The notes: generated from the sequence alone by a model not told the origin. A DNA stretch of 64,000 nucleotides from Flavobacteriales bacterium (GCA_003499525.1 DNTB01000020.1:62001-126000); one strand, 5' to 3'; positions 1-8,975 are shown, counted from the stretch's first letter. Made by a program: numbers and translations.

Positions 1-1
1 C

Positions 2-1402
2 AACTTCAAGTTTATCAGTATCCAATACGAAAAAGGGGACGAGCCCAATACCTTGAATTGCAGAATCAATATGACCCCATTTCCGAGACAGTCTCTGGGA
101 GTTGAAGGTGAAGGAACCAATTCTCAGGGGAACCTTGGTATTTCAGGCTATCTCAGTTATAACAACAAAAATACTTTTGGCGGCGCTGAGCAACTTCTCA
201 TTCGATTAAAAGGAGGATTGGAAGCGCAACAAACCAATACCTTCAGCTCGGGAGAGGCAAACCCTACAAATACATTTGATGTTTTCAATACCGTTGAATA
301 CGGTCTCGAAACATCCATTCTTTTACCAGATCTACTGCTGGTAAGACAGCGGTCAAGAAGTTCTATTCCGAAATATCGGGTTCCTAAAACTTCTTTAAAC
401 CTTATTTTCAACTTTCAAAACAGACCAGACTTCGTCCGCACTCTAATCAATACAAGTTTGAAATACAGCTTTCAACTCAATACAAAAAAGCTAAACTCTT
501 TTGTGGTCTATCCTATTAATGCCAGTTACATCAACATTAACAAATCTCCTGATTTTCGAGCTCGTTTAGATTCCTTAAACAACCCTACTCTTTCAGCCAC
601 TTATGACAGTACCTTCATTCTCGGAACACAGGTGATCCATCTTTGGAGTAATAAGCGAGGGTCAGTTCCCAATTACACTCAAAATCAGGTGAACGTTGAA
701 TTCGCCGGTAATTCCTTAAATCTGGTTAATAACCTTTTAGGCACCGAACCAATTGAAAAAGACGGCGAATCTTTTTATGTGCTGGGCAATATCCGGTACG
801 CACAATTCTTCAAAATCAGTGATGATATTCGGTATTACACTCAGCTCACCAGGCATCAAAAACTAGCTTATCGACTTTTCGGAGGTATAGGAATCCCATA
901 TGGAAATACCACTACACTTCCCTTCGACAAGAGTTTTTTCGGTGGTGGTGCAAATGATATCAGGGCCTGGAGGGCTAGAACTCTTGGGCCTGGGGGGTTA
1001 TTATTAGATAATCCCAACAAACAAGGCATTGATCAGGTAGCGGACATCAAGATAGAGGCCAATGCCGAATATCGATTCGACCTTATTCGACAGCTCGAGG
1101 GAGCTCTATTCATGGATGTGGGAAATATCTGGTTGCTTTCTGCAGACTCTACCCGCCCAAATGCCGATTTTGACATTAACCGATTTTACAAGGAAATTGC
1201 TGTAGGAGCTGGTGCAGGACTGCGACTGAACTTCGGCTTTCTGCTTGTACGATTCGATTTTGGTTTCAAAATTCGCGATCCGGCATTGCCAGAAAATGAG
1301 CGATGGATTTTTAATGACCGACCCTCCTTAAGAGCACTAGAAGAGCAAGGATTCCAGTACGAGTATTGGACCTTTAATTTAGGTATTGATTATCCTTTTT
1401 GA
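2..1402 (+). CDS. Omp85-family outer membrane protein, TamL-like, C-terminal part (5' end outside window)
   Basis: This is the C-terminal 466 residues of a large outer-membrane beta-barrel protein of the BamA/TamA family. The frame is open to the left edge, so the gene starts upstream. An in-frame TTG at position 53 is not a plausible start because coding continues before it. The visible part alternates short amphipathic strands and polar turns. It carries the family's lid-loop region (GGANDIRAW, then RARTLGPGG, near nt 945-1000) and ends in a terminal Phe, as expected for a barrel recognised by the Bam machine. In Bacteroidota such proteins (TamL) work with TamB in envelope assembly. The exact subfamily is inferred, because the POTRA domains are outside the window. 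The aldolase gene follows about 100 nt downstream behind its own promoter-like motif. Confidence 0.82.
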   Translation, partial: NFKFISIQYEKGDEPNTLNCRINMTPFPRQSLGVEGEGTNSQGNLGISGYLSYNNKNTFGGAEQLLIRLKGGLEAQQTNTFSSGEANPTNTFDVFNTVEYGLETSILLPDLLLVRQRSRSSIPKYRVPKTSLNLIFNFQNRPDFVRTLINTSLKYSFQLNTKKLNSFVVYPINASYININKSPDFRARLDSLNNPTLSATYDSTFILGTQVIHLWSNKRGSVPNYTQNQVNVEFAGNSLNLVNNLLGTEPIEKDGESFYVLGNIRYAQFFKISDDIRYYTQLTRHQKLAYRLFGGIGIPYGNTTTLPFDKSFFGGGANDIRAWRARTLGPGGLLLDNPNKQGIDQVADIKIEANAEYRFDLIRQLEGALFMDVGNIWLLSADSTRPNADFDINRFYKEIAVGAGAGLRLNFGFLLVRFDFGFKIRDPALPENERWIFNDRPSLRALEEQGFQYEYWTFNLGIDYPF

Positions 1403-1463
1403 TACTTAATTCTACGTCAAAATTAACTTCACTTAATATTAATTCCGGGGCTCAGATAATTTT

Positions 1464-1471
1464 TAGCTTTG
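1464..1471 (+). promoter_or_regulatory. Candidate promoter for the aldolase gene (TAGCTTTG)
   Basis: TAGCTTTG matches the Bacteroidota -7 element TAnnTTTG and is followed by GCAGCC, an extension also seen near rpsO and the tRNA-Leu genes. It lies 32 nt before the aldolase ATG. No clear TTG upstream element is present at the usual spacing, so confidence is moderate. Confidence 0.5.
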
Positions 1472-1502
1472 CAGCCATTCAAAAAACGCTAAATCAATAT
1501 TC

Positions 1503-2564
1503 ATGTCAGATTTTGGAAGGATACAAGAACTATTAGGCTCAAAAGCAGAATATCTGTTAGATCATAAAAGCAAGACGGTTTTAAAAGAACAACTACATCT
1601 CCCAGGACCTGATTTCGTTTCAGAAAACTTCGGTGATTCGGACAGAAGCCCACAGGTTTTACGAAGCCTGCAAGCTCTCTATGGAAATGGCCGCTTAGGT
1701 GGAACTGGTTACCTTTCTATTCTTCCAGTGGATCAGGGAATAGAGCACACCGCTGGGTCATCCTTCGCTCCTAACCCCATTTATTACAACCCTGAAAACA
1801 TTGTGAAACTGGCATTGGAATCAGAGTGCAATGCGGTGGCATCAACCTTTGATGTGCTTGCGGCTCATGCCAGAAAGTATGCTCACAAAATTCCATTTGT
1901 GGTAAAAATCAACCATAACGAATTGATGACTTATCCTACCACATATGATCAAATCATGTTCGGATCAGTTGATCGGGCCTGGGAATTGGGTGCGGTAGCC
2001 GTAGGTGCTACGATTTATTTTGGAAGTCCTGAATCTTCAAGACAAATACAGGAAGTTTCCATGGCATTTGAGCGAGCACACGAATTGGGAATGGCTACCA
2101 TCCTATGGTGTTATCTGAGAAATTCGGGATACAAAAAAGACGGTGTGGACTATCATACATCCGCAGATATGACGAGCCAGGCCAACCATATCGGTGTTAC
2201 AATAGGAGCAGATATTATCAAGCAAAAGCTACCTACCAATAACGGTGGTTTTAAAGAAATCGGATTCTCAAAAACGCACAAGAACGTTTACGAGAAACTT
2301 ACGACAGATCATCCTATTGACCTTACTCGCTACCAGGTAATTAACACATACATGGGCGCCAGAGGATTGATCAACTCAGGAGGAGCTTCAGGAGGTGATT
2401 CTGACCTTGCAGATGCAGTAGAAACTGCGGTTGTAAACAAACGTGCTGGAGGCAGTGGTTTAATCCTCGGCAGAAAAGCATTTCAGAAACCAATGGACGA
2501 AGGAGTAGGTATTATCCGGAGCGTTCAAAGTGTGTATCTGACCGATGAAATAACCATAGCTTAA
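1503..2564 (+). CDS. fbaB: Class I fructose-bisphosphate aldolase (DhnA/FbaB type)
   Basis: 353 aa, ATG start. The enzyme cleaves fructose 1,6-bisphosphate into dihydroxyacetone phosphate and glyceraldehyde 3-phosphate, or makes it in gluconeogenesis, through a Schiff base and without metal. It is cytosolic. The TIM barrel shows the phosphate-binding segment PVDQGIEH, the VKINHNE strand and the motif ADIIKQK. By family alignment, Lys240 in that motif is the likely Schiff-base lysine. The C-terminal GGSGLILGRKAF segment is the usual phosphate-binding loop. accD follows after 38 nt on the same strand and may share the transcript. Family assignment is firm; I did not check for a class II enzyme elsewhere. 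Confidence 0.93.
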   Translation: MSDFGRIQELLGSKAEYLLDHKSKTVLKEQLHLPGPDFVSENFGDSDRSPQVLRSLQALYGNGRLGGTGYLSILPVDQGIEHTAGSSFAPNPIYYNPENIVKLALESECNAVASTFDVLAAHARKYAHKIPFVVKINHNELMTYPTTYDQIMFGSVDRAWELGAVAVGATIYFGSPESSRQIQEVSMAFERAHELGMATILWCYLRNSGYKKDGVDYHTSADMTSQANHIGVTIGADIIKQKLPTNNGGFKEIGFSKTHKNVYEKLTTDHPIDLTRYQVINTYMGARGLINSGGASGGDSDLADAVETAVVNKRAGGSGLILGRKAFQKPMDEGVGIIRSVQSVYLTDEITIA

Positions 2565-2602
2565 AAATTCTTCTACTTTAGTTCTGGAATAGTGCCAGAT
2601 GT

Positions 2603-3445
2603 ATGAGTTGGTTTAAGAGGATAAAAAAAGGTATTACCACCCCTACCAAGGAAAAAAAAGAGACTCCCGATGGCCTTTGGTTTAAGAGTCCTAGTGGAAA
2701 TATCATAGAATCATCAGAGTTAAAAAAGAACCATTACGTGGTTCCTTCAGACGGTTTCCACAAACGAATTGGTTCTGCGGAGTATTTTGAGATTCTTTTC
2801 GATGACAATGAATTTGAGGAGCTCAATGCGAATATGACTTCTGCTGATCCTTTGAACTTCAGTGATACCAAAAAGTACAAAGATCGACTTGAAGCGACCC
2901 GGAAAAAGACCAATCTAAAAGACGCTGTTAGGACCGCACACGGCAAAGTGAATGGTGAAGATTTGGTCGTTGCTGCTATGGATTTTGCCTTTATTGGAGG
3001 TTCTATGGGATCAGTAGTTGGGGAAAAACTGGCACGGGCGATCGACTACAGCCTTAACAACAAGATTCCTATAATGATCATTTCTAAATCTGGAGGAGCG
3101 CGCATGATGGAAGCCGCCTTCAGTTTAATGCAGTTGGCAAAAACATCAGCTAAGCTCTCCCTTCTGGGGAAAGCAAAAGTGCCCTACATATCTTACATTA
3201 CTGACCCAACTACAGGAGGGGTAACAGCTTCTTTCGCTATGCTGGGTGATATCAATATGGCAGAACCAGGGGCACTTATCGGTTTCGCCGGACCAAGAGT
3301 AATACGAGAAACCATTAAAGCTGATTTACCGGAAGGTTTCCAAACATCTGAGTTTCTTCTCGAGAAGGGATTCGTTGACTTTATTGTTGATCGCAGAAAC
3401 CTCAAGGAAAAGATGACCCAAGTGCTCAGAATGTTCAAAAATTAA
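2603..3445 (+). CDS. accD: Acetyl-CoA carboxylase carboxyltransferase subunit beta, without the zinc-finger cysteines
   Basis: 280 aa, ATG start. This is the beta subunit of the carboxyltransferase that moves CO2 from carboxybiotin to acetyl-CoA, the first step of fatty acid synthesis; it works with AccA. The N-terminus aligns with E. coli AccD (MSWFKRIKKGITT, then LWFKSPSG). The four zinc-binding cysteines of the E. coli enzyme are replaced by Ser, Ser, Val and Asp, and the whole protein has no cysteine. The crotonase-fold core is intact (FIGGSMGS, KSGGARMMEA, DPTTGGVTASFAMLGD, GFAGPRV). Loss of the zinc ribbon appears to be common in Bacteroidota AccD, from memory of homologues. It lies between fbaB and rpsO. 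Confidence 0.95.
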   Translation: MSWFKRIKKGITTPTKEKKETPDGLWFKSPSGNIIESSELKKNHYVVPSDGFHKRIGSAEYFEILFDDNEFEELNANMTSADPLNFSDTKKYKDRLEATRKKTNLKDAVRTAHGKVNGEDLVVAAMDFAFIGGSMGSVVGEKLARAIDYSLNNKIPIMIISKSGGARMMEAAFSLMQLAKTSAKLSLLGKAKVPYISYITDPTTGGVTASFAMLGDINMAEPGALIGFAGPRVIRETIKADLPEGFQTSEFLLEKGFVDFIVDRRNLKEKMTQVLRMFKN

Positions 3446-3475
3446 CCTGAACCGTCTGACAGAGTGTTTTTTAAC

Positions 3476-3483
3476 TATCTTTG
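3476..3483 (+). promoter_or_regulatory. Promoter for rpsO (TATCTTTG)
   Basis: TATCTTTG followed by GCAGGCC is a perfect TAnnTTTG element in the short gap after accD. It predicts transcription starting near 3490 and a 5' leader of about 35 nt before the rpsO ATG. This leader could hold the S15 autoregulatory site, but no structure is obvious. Confidence 0.65.
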
Positions 3484-3525
3484 CAGGCCAATTTTGGAAG
3501 ATTACAGATATTCAACGATAGTAAT

Positions 3526-3795
3526 ATGTATTTAACTCCTGAGACAAAACGGGATATTTTCAAGAAACACGGTGGAAATGAGATCAATACAGGGTCTGCA
3601 GAGGGACAGATTGCGCTTTTCACCCACCGAATCAATCACCTGACCGGGCATCTGAAAAAGAATCAGAAAGACTTTAATACGGAAAGATCATTAATCAGAC
3701 TGGTGGGTAAGCGTCGTAGATTACTCGATTATTTAAAGGAAAAAGATATCACGCGATACAGAGATATCGTCAAAGAATTAGGATTAAGAAGATAA
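3526..3795 (+). CDS. rpsO: 30S ribosomal protein S15
   Basis: 89 aa, the standard length for S15, starting at ATG 3526. A longer in-frame reading from 3481 would run through the promoter and is rejected. S15 binds the central domain of 16S rRNA early in 30S assembly and helps form an intersubunit bridge. Typical residues are present: TGSAEGQIALFT, the INHLTGHLKKN helix, and the RRRLLDYL segment near the C-terminus. It is a single gene with its own promoter and a strong terminator, followed by pnp. The rpsO-pnp order is conserved in many bacteria. Confidence 0.97.
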   Translation: MYLTPETKRDIFKKHGGNEINTGSAEGQIALFTHRINHLTGHLKKNQKDFNTERSLIRLVGKRRRLLDYLKEKDITRYRDIVKELGLRR

Positions 3796-3806
3796 CTTAT
3801 CAATAG

Positions 3807-3836
3807 GGCAATGAGAAATCATTGCCTTTCTTTTTT
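3807..3836 (+). terminator. Rho-independent terminator of rpsO
   Basis: GGCAATGA, loop GAAA, TCATTGCC: a perfect 8-bp stem with a stable tetraloop, directly followed by TTTCTTTTTT. It starts 12 nt after the rpsO stop codon. Confidence 0.9.
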
Positions 3837-3986
3837 AATCTTGTAGGCTCCAAGAATTACCTATAACAACTGTTTTTGTCTATCTCAACCAGAGGGGCAT
3901 CTTACAACGGCAAGGATCAAAATAAAATAACAACTAAAGAAATGTAAACCCCTCGCTGTCAATCAATTAAAAGAAAAGTAAACAAA

Positions 3987-6137
3987 ATGATTAATCCAAA
4001 AAGTGTTGCCTTCGATATAGAAGGTGTAGAGTACAAAATAGAAACCGGTAAACTTGCAAAACAAGCCGATGGGGCCGTTGTTCTTAGCGTCGGAGATACC
4101 ATGCTCATGGCGACCGTTGTAAGCAATAAAGATGCAAAAGATGATGTAGACTTTCTTCCATTAACTGTAGACTACAGAGAAAAATTTGCCTCAACAGGAC
4201 GTTATCCGGGTGGGTTTATCAAAAGAGAAGCCCGGCCATCTGATTCGGAAATACTAACTTCAAGGTTAATAGACCGGGCACTGCGCCCACTTTTTCCCGA
4301 TGATTATCATGCTGAAACTCAGGTATACGTTCAATTAATTTCATCAAATAAGTCTACCATGCCAGATGCTCTGGCAGGATTCGCTGCTTCAGCCGCCATC
4401 GCAGTATCTGACATCCCATTCAATGGTCCGGTTTCAGAAGTTCGGGTAGCAAAGGTTGATGGTTTGCTCATCATTAATCCAACACTGGAACAACTTGAGA
4501 AGTCTGAAATCGACATGATCATTGCCGGAACCCAGGACAATATTGTCATGGTTGAAGGTGAAATGAAAGAAATTAGTGAGGACGAAATGTTAGAAGCCAT
4601 TTTAAAAGCTCACGAAGCTATTAAAATACAATGCGCCGCTCAGAATGAACTTGCCTCTCAAGTAGAAAAGGCAAAGACCAAAAGAGAGTATCATCATGAG
4701 AAAAAAGATGAATCTTTACTCGAGAAAATTCGAACTGCCACGTACGATAAACTTCTTGCTATAGCACAAAACCCTTCCTCAAAACAGGAACGTAGTGAAG
4801 GAATAGATGCCCTTAAATCGGAAATCAAAGAATCATTTGATGAAGATTTCTTGGCAGAAAACGAATTTCTCATCAACCAATATTTTAAGAAAGTACTCAA
4901 AGAAGCCGTTCGAAATTCTATATTGGAAACCGGTATTAGGCTCGACGGTAGAAAAACTGATGAGGTTCGCCCAATTTGGGGTGAAGTAGGTTACCTACCA
5001 GGAACTCACGGGTCGGCCATTTTTACCCGAGGCGAGACTCAATCCTTAACGACAGTTACACTGGGCACCAAACTAGATCAACAGTCCATTGACGGAGCAT
5101 TCATCTCGGATAGCCTTAAGTTCATTCTTCACTATAACTTCCCTCCCTTCTCGACCGGTGAAGCACGCCCTATGCGAGGAACTAGCCGAAGAGAAGTTGG
5201 GCACGGAAATTTAGCACAACGGGCTCTTCAACCGGAAATACCAGAAGATTTTCCCTACACAGTGCGTGTGGTTAGTGACATTCTCGAATCGAATGGAAGT
5301 TCAAGTATGGCCACTGTTTGTGCCGGTTCAATGGCTCTTATGGATGCGGGAGTTCCTGTTAAAAAGACTGTTAGCGGCATTGCAATGGGCCTTATATACG
5401 AAAGCGGAGACCGATGGGCAGTGCTGAGCGACATTTTGGGAGATGAAGATTTCCTGGGCGATATGGATTTTAAAGTAGCAGGAACTGCTGATGGAATTAC
5501 CGCATGCCAGATGGACATCAAAGTTGATGGACTGAAAGTTGAGATCTTAAAGAAAGCTTTGGAACAAGCCAAAGCAGGCCGAATGCATATTGCTGAAAAG
5601 ATGCAAGAAGTAATAAGTGAAAGTCGGGAAGATCTTAAACCTACAGCCCCAAGAATAGTGCAGTTGAGCATTCCTAAAGACATGATTGGTGCGGTCATCG
5701 GACCTGGAGGAAAAATAATTCAAGAAATACAGGCAGAAACCGAAACTACCATTGTTATTGAAGAAGAAGGTAATATAGGGCTTGTTGATGTATTTGCTGA
5801 CAATAAAGAATCTCTTGATCTGGCAGTGGCCAGAATTAAAGGTATTGTTGCGGTTCCTGAAGTAGATGAAGAATACCTGGGTACAGTAAAGGCCATTGCA
5901 CCTTACGGCGCTTTTGTTGAAATTCTGCCCGGTAAAGACGGACTGCTTCACATTTCGGAAATTGACTGGAAACGCATCGACAAGGTAGAAGATGTATTGA
6001 AAGAAGGTGACCAGGTAAAAGTCAAGCTAATTGCTGTAGACGAACGCTCAGGAAAACTGAAGTTGTCGCGCAAAGTTCTGTTTCCAAAACCTGAGCGTAA
6101 TCCAGAAAACAAGCCGGAGAGCGAACCTCAGGAGTAG
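3987..6137 (+). CDS. pnp: Polyribonucleotide nucleotidyltransferase (PNPase)
   Basis: 716 aa, ATG start. This trimeric 3'-to-5' phosphorolytic exoribonuclease degrades mRNA and can add nucleotides. Domains in order: first RNase PH fold (about 1-145), helical domain (about 150-300), second and catalytic RNase PH fold (about 310-545, with FPPFSTGEARPMRGTSRREVGHG), KH domain near 560 (VIGPGGKII) and S1 domain from about 630 (GAFVEILPGKDGLLHISE). The length is normal for the family. An approximately 150-nt leader precedes it after the rpsO terminator. RNase Y, another decay enzyme, is also encoded in this window. Confidence 0.97.
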   Translation: MINPKSVAFDIEGVEYKIETGKLAKQADGAVVLSVGDTMLMATVVSNKDAKDDVDFLPLTVDYREKFASTGRYPGGFIKREARPSDSEILTSRLIDRALRPLFPDDYHAETQVYVQLISSNKSTMPDALAGFAASAAIAVSDIPFNGPVSEVRVAKVDGLLIINPTLEQLEKSEIDMIIAGTQDNIVMVEGEMKEISEDEMLEAILKAHEAIKIQCAAQNELASQVEKAKTKREYHHEKKDESLLEKIRTATYDKLLAIAQNPSSKQERSEGIDALKSEIKESFDEDFLAENEFLINQYFKKVLKEAVRNSILETGIRLDGRKTDEVRPIWGEVGYLPGTHGSAIFTRGETQSLTTVTLGTKLDQQSIDGAFISDSLKFILHYNFPPFSTGEARPMRGTSRREVGHGNLAQRALQPEIPEDFPYTVRVVSDILESNGSSSMATVCAGSMALMDAGVPVKKTVSGIAMGLIYESGDRWAVLSDILGDEDFLGDMDFKVAGTADGITACQMDIKVDGLKVEILKKALEQAKAGRMHIAEKMQEVISESREDLKPTAPRIVQLSIPKDMIGAVIGPGGKIIQEIQAETETTIVIEEEGNIGLVDVFADNKESLDLAVARIKGIVAVPEVDEEYLGTVKAIAPYGAFVEILPGKDGLLHISEIDWKRIDKVEDVLKEGDQVKVKLIAVDERSGKLKLSRKVLFPKPERNPENKPESEPQE

Positions 6138-6229
6138 CTCTGGAAAAATATTTTTTGACACCACCAAACCACTTGGGTCTATTCTCGTGTATATAGGAGA
6201 AACTACGTATCTGTTTTTTCTAATACAAC

Positions 6230-7099
6230 ATGAGACAATTAAAGATCACCAAACAAATCACAAATCGTGATACCGCTTCTCTCGAAAAGTACCTTCTGGA
6301 GATCGGTAGGGAAAGTCTGATCTCTGCAGAGCAGGAGGTTGAACTCGCCCAAAGGATCAAAAAAGGAGATAAAACTGCCTTGGATAAACTCACCAAAGCA
6401 AATCTCAGATTCGTCGTGTCTGTTGCAAAGCAGTATCAAAATCAGGGGTTGAGCTTACCGGACCTTATCAACGAGGGAAACCTCGGGTTGATCAAAGCCG
6501 CCAAGAGATTTGATGAGACTCGCGGGTTTAAATTCATCTCCTACGCCGTTTGGTGGATCAGACAATCGATACTTCAGGCACTTGCAGAACAATCGCGAAT
6601 AGTACGACTTCCACTGAACAAAATTGGATCGCTTACAAAGATCAATCGCGTGGTTTCTGATCTCGAGCAACAGAATGAGCGTCAGCCAACGGCTTTCGAA
6701 ATTGCAGAAATCATGGAAATGGACATAAATGATGTCAAGAAATCTCTTGAGCACAATCAGAGACAACTCTCCATGGATGCACCTATACGCGGAGAAGACG
6801 ACGACAGCCGAAGCATGTATGACATCTATCAATCCCTTGAAGAGCATGATCCTGAGTCCGCATTGCTCAGGGAATCCTTACGCATAGAGATCGATCATTC
6901 TTTATCCAGGCTTCCGAGTCGTGAGGCGGATGTAGTAAAGCTATACTACGGGCTCAACGGAGCACATGCTATGACTTTAGAGGAAATTGGCGAACAATAT
7001 CAGCTCACACGAGAACGTGTTCGGCAAATCAAAGAAAAAGCCATTCGGAAGCTCAAGCATACTTCAAGAAGCAGAAAGCTGCGAGGTTATCTGGGTTAG
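6230..7099 (+). CDS. rpoD: Primary sigma factor RpoD/SigA, short Bacteroidota form
   Basis: 289 aa, ATG start. The housekeeping sigma factor directs RNA polymerase to promoters. Regions visible in order: 1.2 (SLEKYLLEIG, about 14-45), 2 (NLRFVVSVAKQYQ, DLINEGNLGLIKAAKRFD, SYAVWWIRQSI, about 55-125), 3 (about 130-210) and 4 (LEEIGEQYQLTRERVRQIKEKA, about 245-268). Region 1.1 is absent, as in other Bacteroidota primary sigma factors, which read TAnnTTTG rather than TATAAT. This fits the promoters proposed throughout the window. The gene sits between pnp and tag, with about 90 nt upstream in which no exact promoter match was found. Confidence 0.95.
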   Translation: MRQLKITKQITNRDTASLEKYLLEIGRESLISAEQEVELAQRIKKGDKTALDKLTKANLRFVVSVAKQYQNQGLSLPDLINEGNLGLIKAAKRFDETRGFKFISYAVWWIRQSILQALAEQSRIVRLPLNKIGSLTKINRVVSDLEQQNERQPTAFEIAEIMEMDINDVKKSLEHNQRQLSMDAPIRGEDDDSRSMYDIYQSLEEHDPESALLRESLRIEIDHSLSRLPSREADVVKLYYGLNGAHAMTLEEIGEQYQLTRERVRQIKEKAIRKLKHTSRSRKLRGYLG

Positions 7100-7132
7100 A
7101 CATCATATGCTAAGATTAGGTAAAAGCCCAAA

Positions 7133-7723
7133 ATGATACGATGCGAGTGGACCTCAGGATATAGCGAACAGTATATCCGTTACCACGATGAGGAATGGGG
7201 CCTACCTGTTCATGATGATAGAAAGCACTTTGAATTCCTGATTCTTGAAGGAGCTCAGGCGGGGCTAAGTTGGGCCACTATTCTAAAAAGAAGAGAAGGG
7301 TACCGAAAAGCGTTCTCGAATTTCGACCCTGAAATTGTAGCTCAATACGATGAGAAGAAAATTTCTGAACTACTTGATTTTGAAGGAATTATCAGGAACA
7401 AACTCAAGGTGAGATCGGCAGTTACCAATGCTCAAATTTTCTTAGAATTACAAAAAGAATTTGGCAGCTTCGACCGGTATGTTTGGAGGTTTGTAGGTGG
7501 GCAACCCATAAATAATAAATGGAAGAAAATGTCTGAAGTTCCAGCCACTTCAATAGAGTCGGATGCTTTATCCAAAGACTTAAAGAAACGTGGATTTAAG
7601 TTCATTGGCAGCACAATCGTGTATGCTTACATGCAGGCGTGCGGATTAGTCAATGATCATACCGAGGGTTGCTTCAGATTTTCCGAGATTATCGACCTTC
7701 AACATATGATTGCAAATAGCTAA
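7133..7723 (+). CDS. tag: DNA-3-methyladenine glycosylase I
   Basis: 196 aa, ATG start 33 nt after rpoD. The enzyme removes 3-methyladenine from alkylated DNA by hydrolysing the N-glycosidic bond, starting base excision repair. Zinc-snap residues expected from E. coli Tag are present: Cys4, the His in RYHDEEWG (residue 18), and the C-terminal DHTEGC pair. The substrate pocket segment FEFLILEGAQAGLSW is also conserved. Its last 35 nt overlap the 3' end of the convergent dehydrogenase gene on the minus strand. Assignment is firm. Confidence 0.94.
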   Translation: MIRCEWTSGYSEQYIRYHDEEWGLPVHDDRKHFEFLILEGAQAGLSWATILKRREGYRKAFSNFDPEIVAQYDEKKISELLDFEGIIRNKLKVRSAVTNAQIFLELQKEFGSFDRYVWRFVGGQPINNKWKKMSEVPATSIESDALSKDLKKRGFKFIGSTIVYAYMQACGLVNDHTEGCFRFSEIIDLQHMIANS

Positions 7724-8891
7724 AATTCTTTGTCAATTGACCGTTTCGTGAAATTGTAGCGTTCTCAATGACATCACTATGAGGTTTCATCAGTTCTGGC
7801 AGAATCGAGTCTAAGAACTGTTCCCCAAATCCCTCTGATGCGTCCAGAGGCAGTTCGGCGGGTAAATTATCAACAGCCATGACCGTGATGGATCCTGGAG
7901 CATTGAATTTTACTTCTGTTCCAGATTGACGGTCAAAACCATATATGGGATCATCAATAGTTGATGCTCTTATTGTGGATGCAATAGGCCCATCGATATC
8001 ACAACTGATGTCGGCCACAACTTTGATATTAAAATGAGGTGATTTAGCCTCTTCCTCAGTAAAGAAAGACGGAGCCCCCTCACCCCAGAAATGACCCGCA
8101 ATAAACACATCAGCAACCTCCGTATATTTTTGAAAATTAGATACATACAGATCTGGACGTCGATAGAACTCATACCGTTCAAACTCACCTCCATCCGCTT
8201 TCTTGTTGTAATCTGCAATATCTAACTGTACATAAACCGGCTCGTCAAATGCATTATTCAGAAACTCTTCAACACTCACTTGATCAACATGTGCCATAGC
8301 AAGGGTTTCCATTGCACCGTGTGCCACCTTTCCCCTACCGGTAAGTACTATTTTGACGGGAGGCAGCTTGACCTTTGAAATGTACTTTTTCATCTCCACG
8401 AGTGAGGTCAGTTCGTTGACCGGAGGCAACTCAAATAGTTCATATCTTAAGCCATAGGCCTTGATCCCGTTGTAGGCTCCCACTATTCCTGCATACCTTC
8501 CAAATCCAATCAAACGCATCGCATTGTGCTCAAGGCATTCCCAATCCGTTAGGGTGACCTTTCTTTCGAGAATAGATCGAAGGAGATTCCTGTTATACGG
8601 TTGTTCCTTAATGGTATGAGAAAAGAAAAAGTAGTGTTTCCCCTCTATCAACCTCTCCGGTGGAACTTCCTTTACTCCTAAAAGCACATCGCACTGGCTC
8701 AAATCTTCGGATAACTCGATTCCTAACTGTTCATATTCCACGTCTTGAAAAACCCTAATTGGAGAGGGTTCAACTACCACCTTTACCGGATAGTTCTTCA
8801 TCAGGTCAACGCATTGTTTTGGACTTAGAGGAACTCTAAAATCTGGTGGAGTTTTTCGTTCTCTGATGATGCCTATTTGTCTAACTGCCAT
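7689..8891 (-). CDS. NAD(P)-dependent oxidoreductase, alanine dehydrogenase/transhydrogenase (AlaDH_PNT) and saccharopine dehydrogenase-like
   Basis: About 400 aa. I chose ATG 8891 (MAVRQIGIIRERK). The frame stays open to 9020, but that extension covers a promoter and the 5' end of tmRNA. The N-terminal domain matches AlaDH_PNT (FRVPLSPKQC, then VVEPSPIRVFQDVEYEQLGIE, with a gap after VVEP in the family alignment). The middle holds a nucleotide-binding region (KIVLTGRGKVAHGAMETLA) and the C-terminal half resembles lysine-forming saccharopine dehydrogenases (VVADISCDIDGP). The likely reaction is NAD(P)-linked oxidation of an amino acid, but the substrate cannot be read from sequence. A promoter with correct spacing lies just upstream. 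Confidence 0.75.
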   Translation of the reverse strand: MAVRQIGIIRERKTPPDFRVPLSPKQCVDLMKNYPVKVVVEPSPIRVFQDVEYEQLGIELSEDLSQCDVLLGVKEVPPERLIEGKHYFFFSHTIKEQPYNRNLLRSILERKVTLTDWECLEHNAMRLIGFGRYAGIVGAYNGIKAYGLRYELFELPPVNELTSLVEMKKYISKVKLPPVKIVLTGRGKVAHGAMETLAMAHVDQVSVEEFLNNAFDEPVYVQLDIADYNKKADGGEFERYEFYRRPDLYVSNFQKYTEVADVFIAGHFWGEGAPSFFTEEEAKSPHFNIKVVADISCDIDGPIASTIRASTIDDPIYGFDRQSGTEVKFNAPGSITVMAVDNLPAELPLDASEGFGEQFLDSILPELMKPHSDVIENATISRNGQLTKNFSYLQSYVEGR

Positions 8892-8911
8892 GGACTTGTA
8901 ATTTGGGGGCA

Positions 8912-8939
8912 CAAAGGTAAACCGACAATCTGAGAGCAA
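8912..8939 (-). promoter_or_regulatory. Promoter for the AlaDH/PNT-type dehydrogenase gene
   Basis: On the minus strand TTG (8939-8937), 17 nt, then TACCTTTG (8919-8912): a full Bacteroidota promoter. Predicted transcription starts near 8905, 14 nt before the ATG at 8891. This supports the shorter start of the dehydrogenase. Confidence 0.7.
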
Positions 8940-8954
8940 TTGGCTGAATAGCTG

Positions 8955-8962
8955 TAATTTTG
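8955..8962 (+). promoter_or_regulatory. Promoter for tmRNA (TAATTTTG)
   Basis: TAATTTTG matches TAnnTTTG and ends 14 nt before the mature tmRNA 5' end, leaving a short RNase P leader. The upstream element is poor; the nearest TTG (8940) is only 12 nt away. The promoter is back to back with that of the dehydrogenase gene. Confidence 0.6.
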
Positions 8963-8975
8963 CACCTTGTTCTTT

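Noticed and set aside
5255..5951. Two long minus-strand reading frames (147 and 134 aa)
   Set aside because: They lie inside pnp, have no promoter and are compositionally unlike real proteins.
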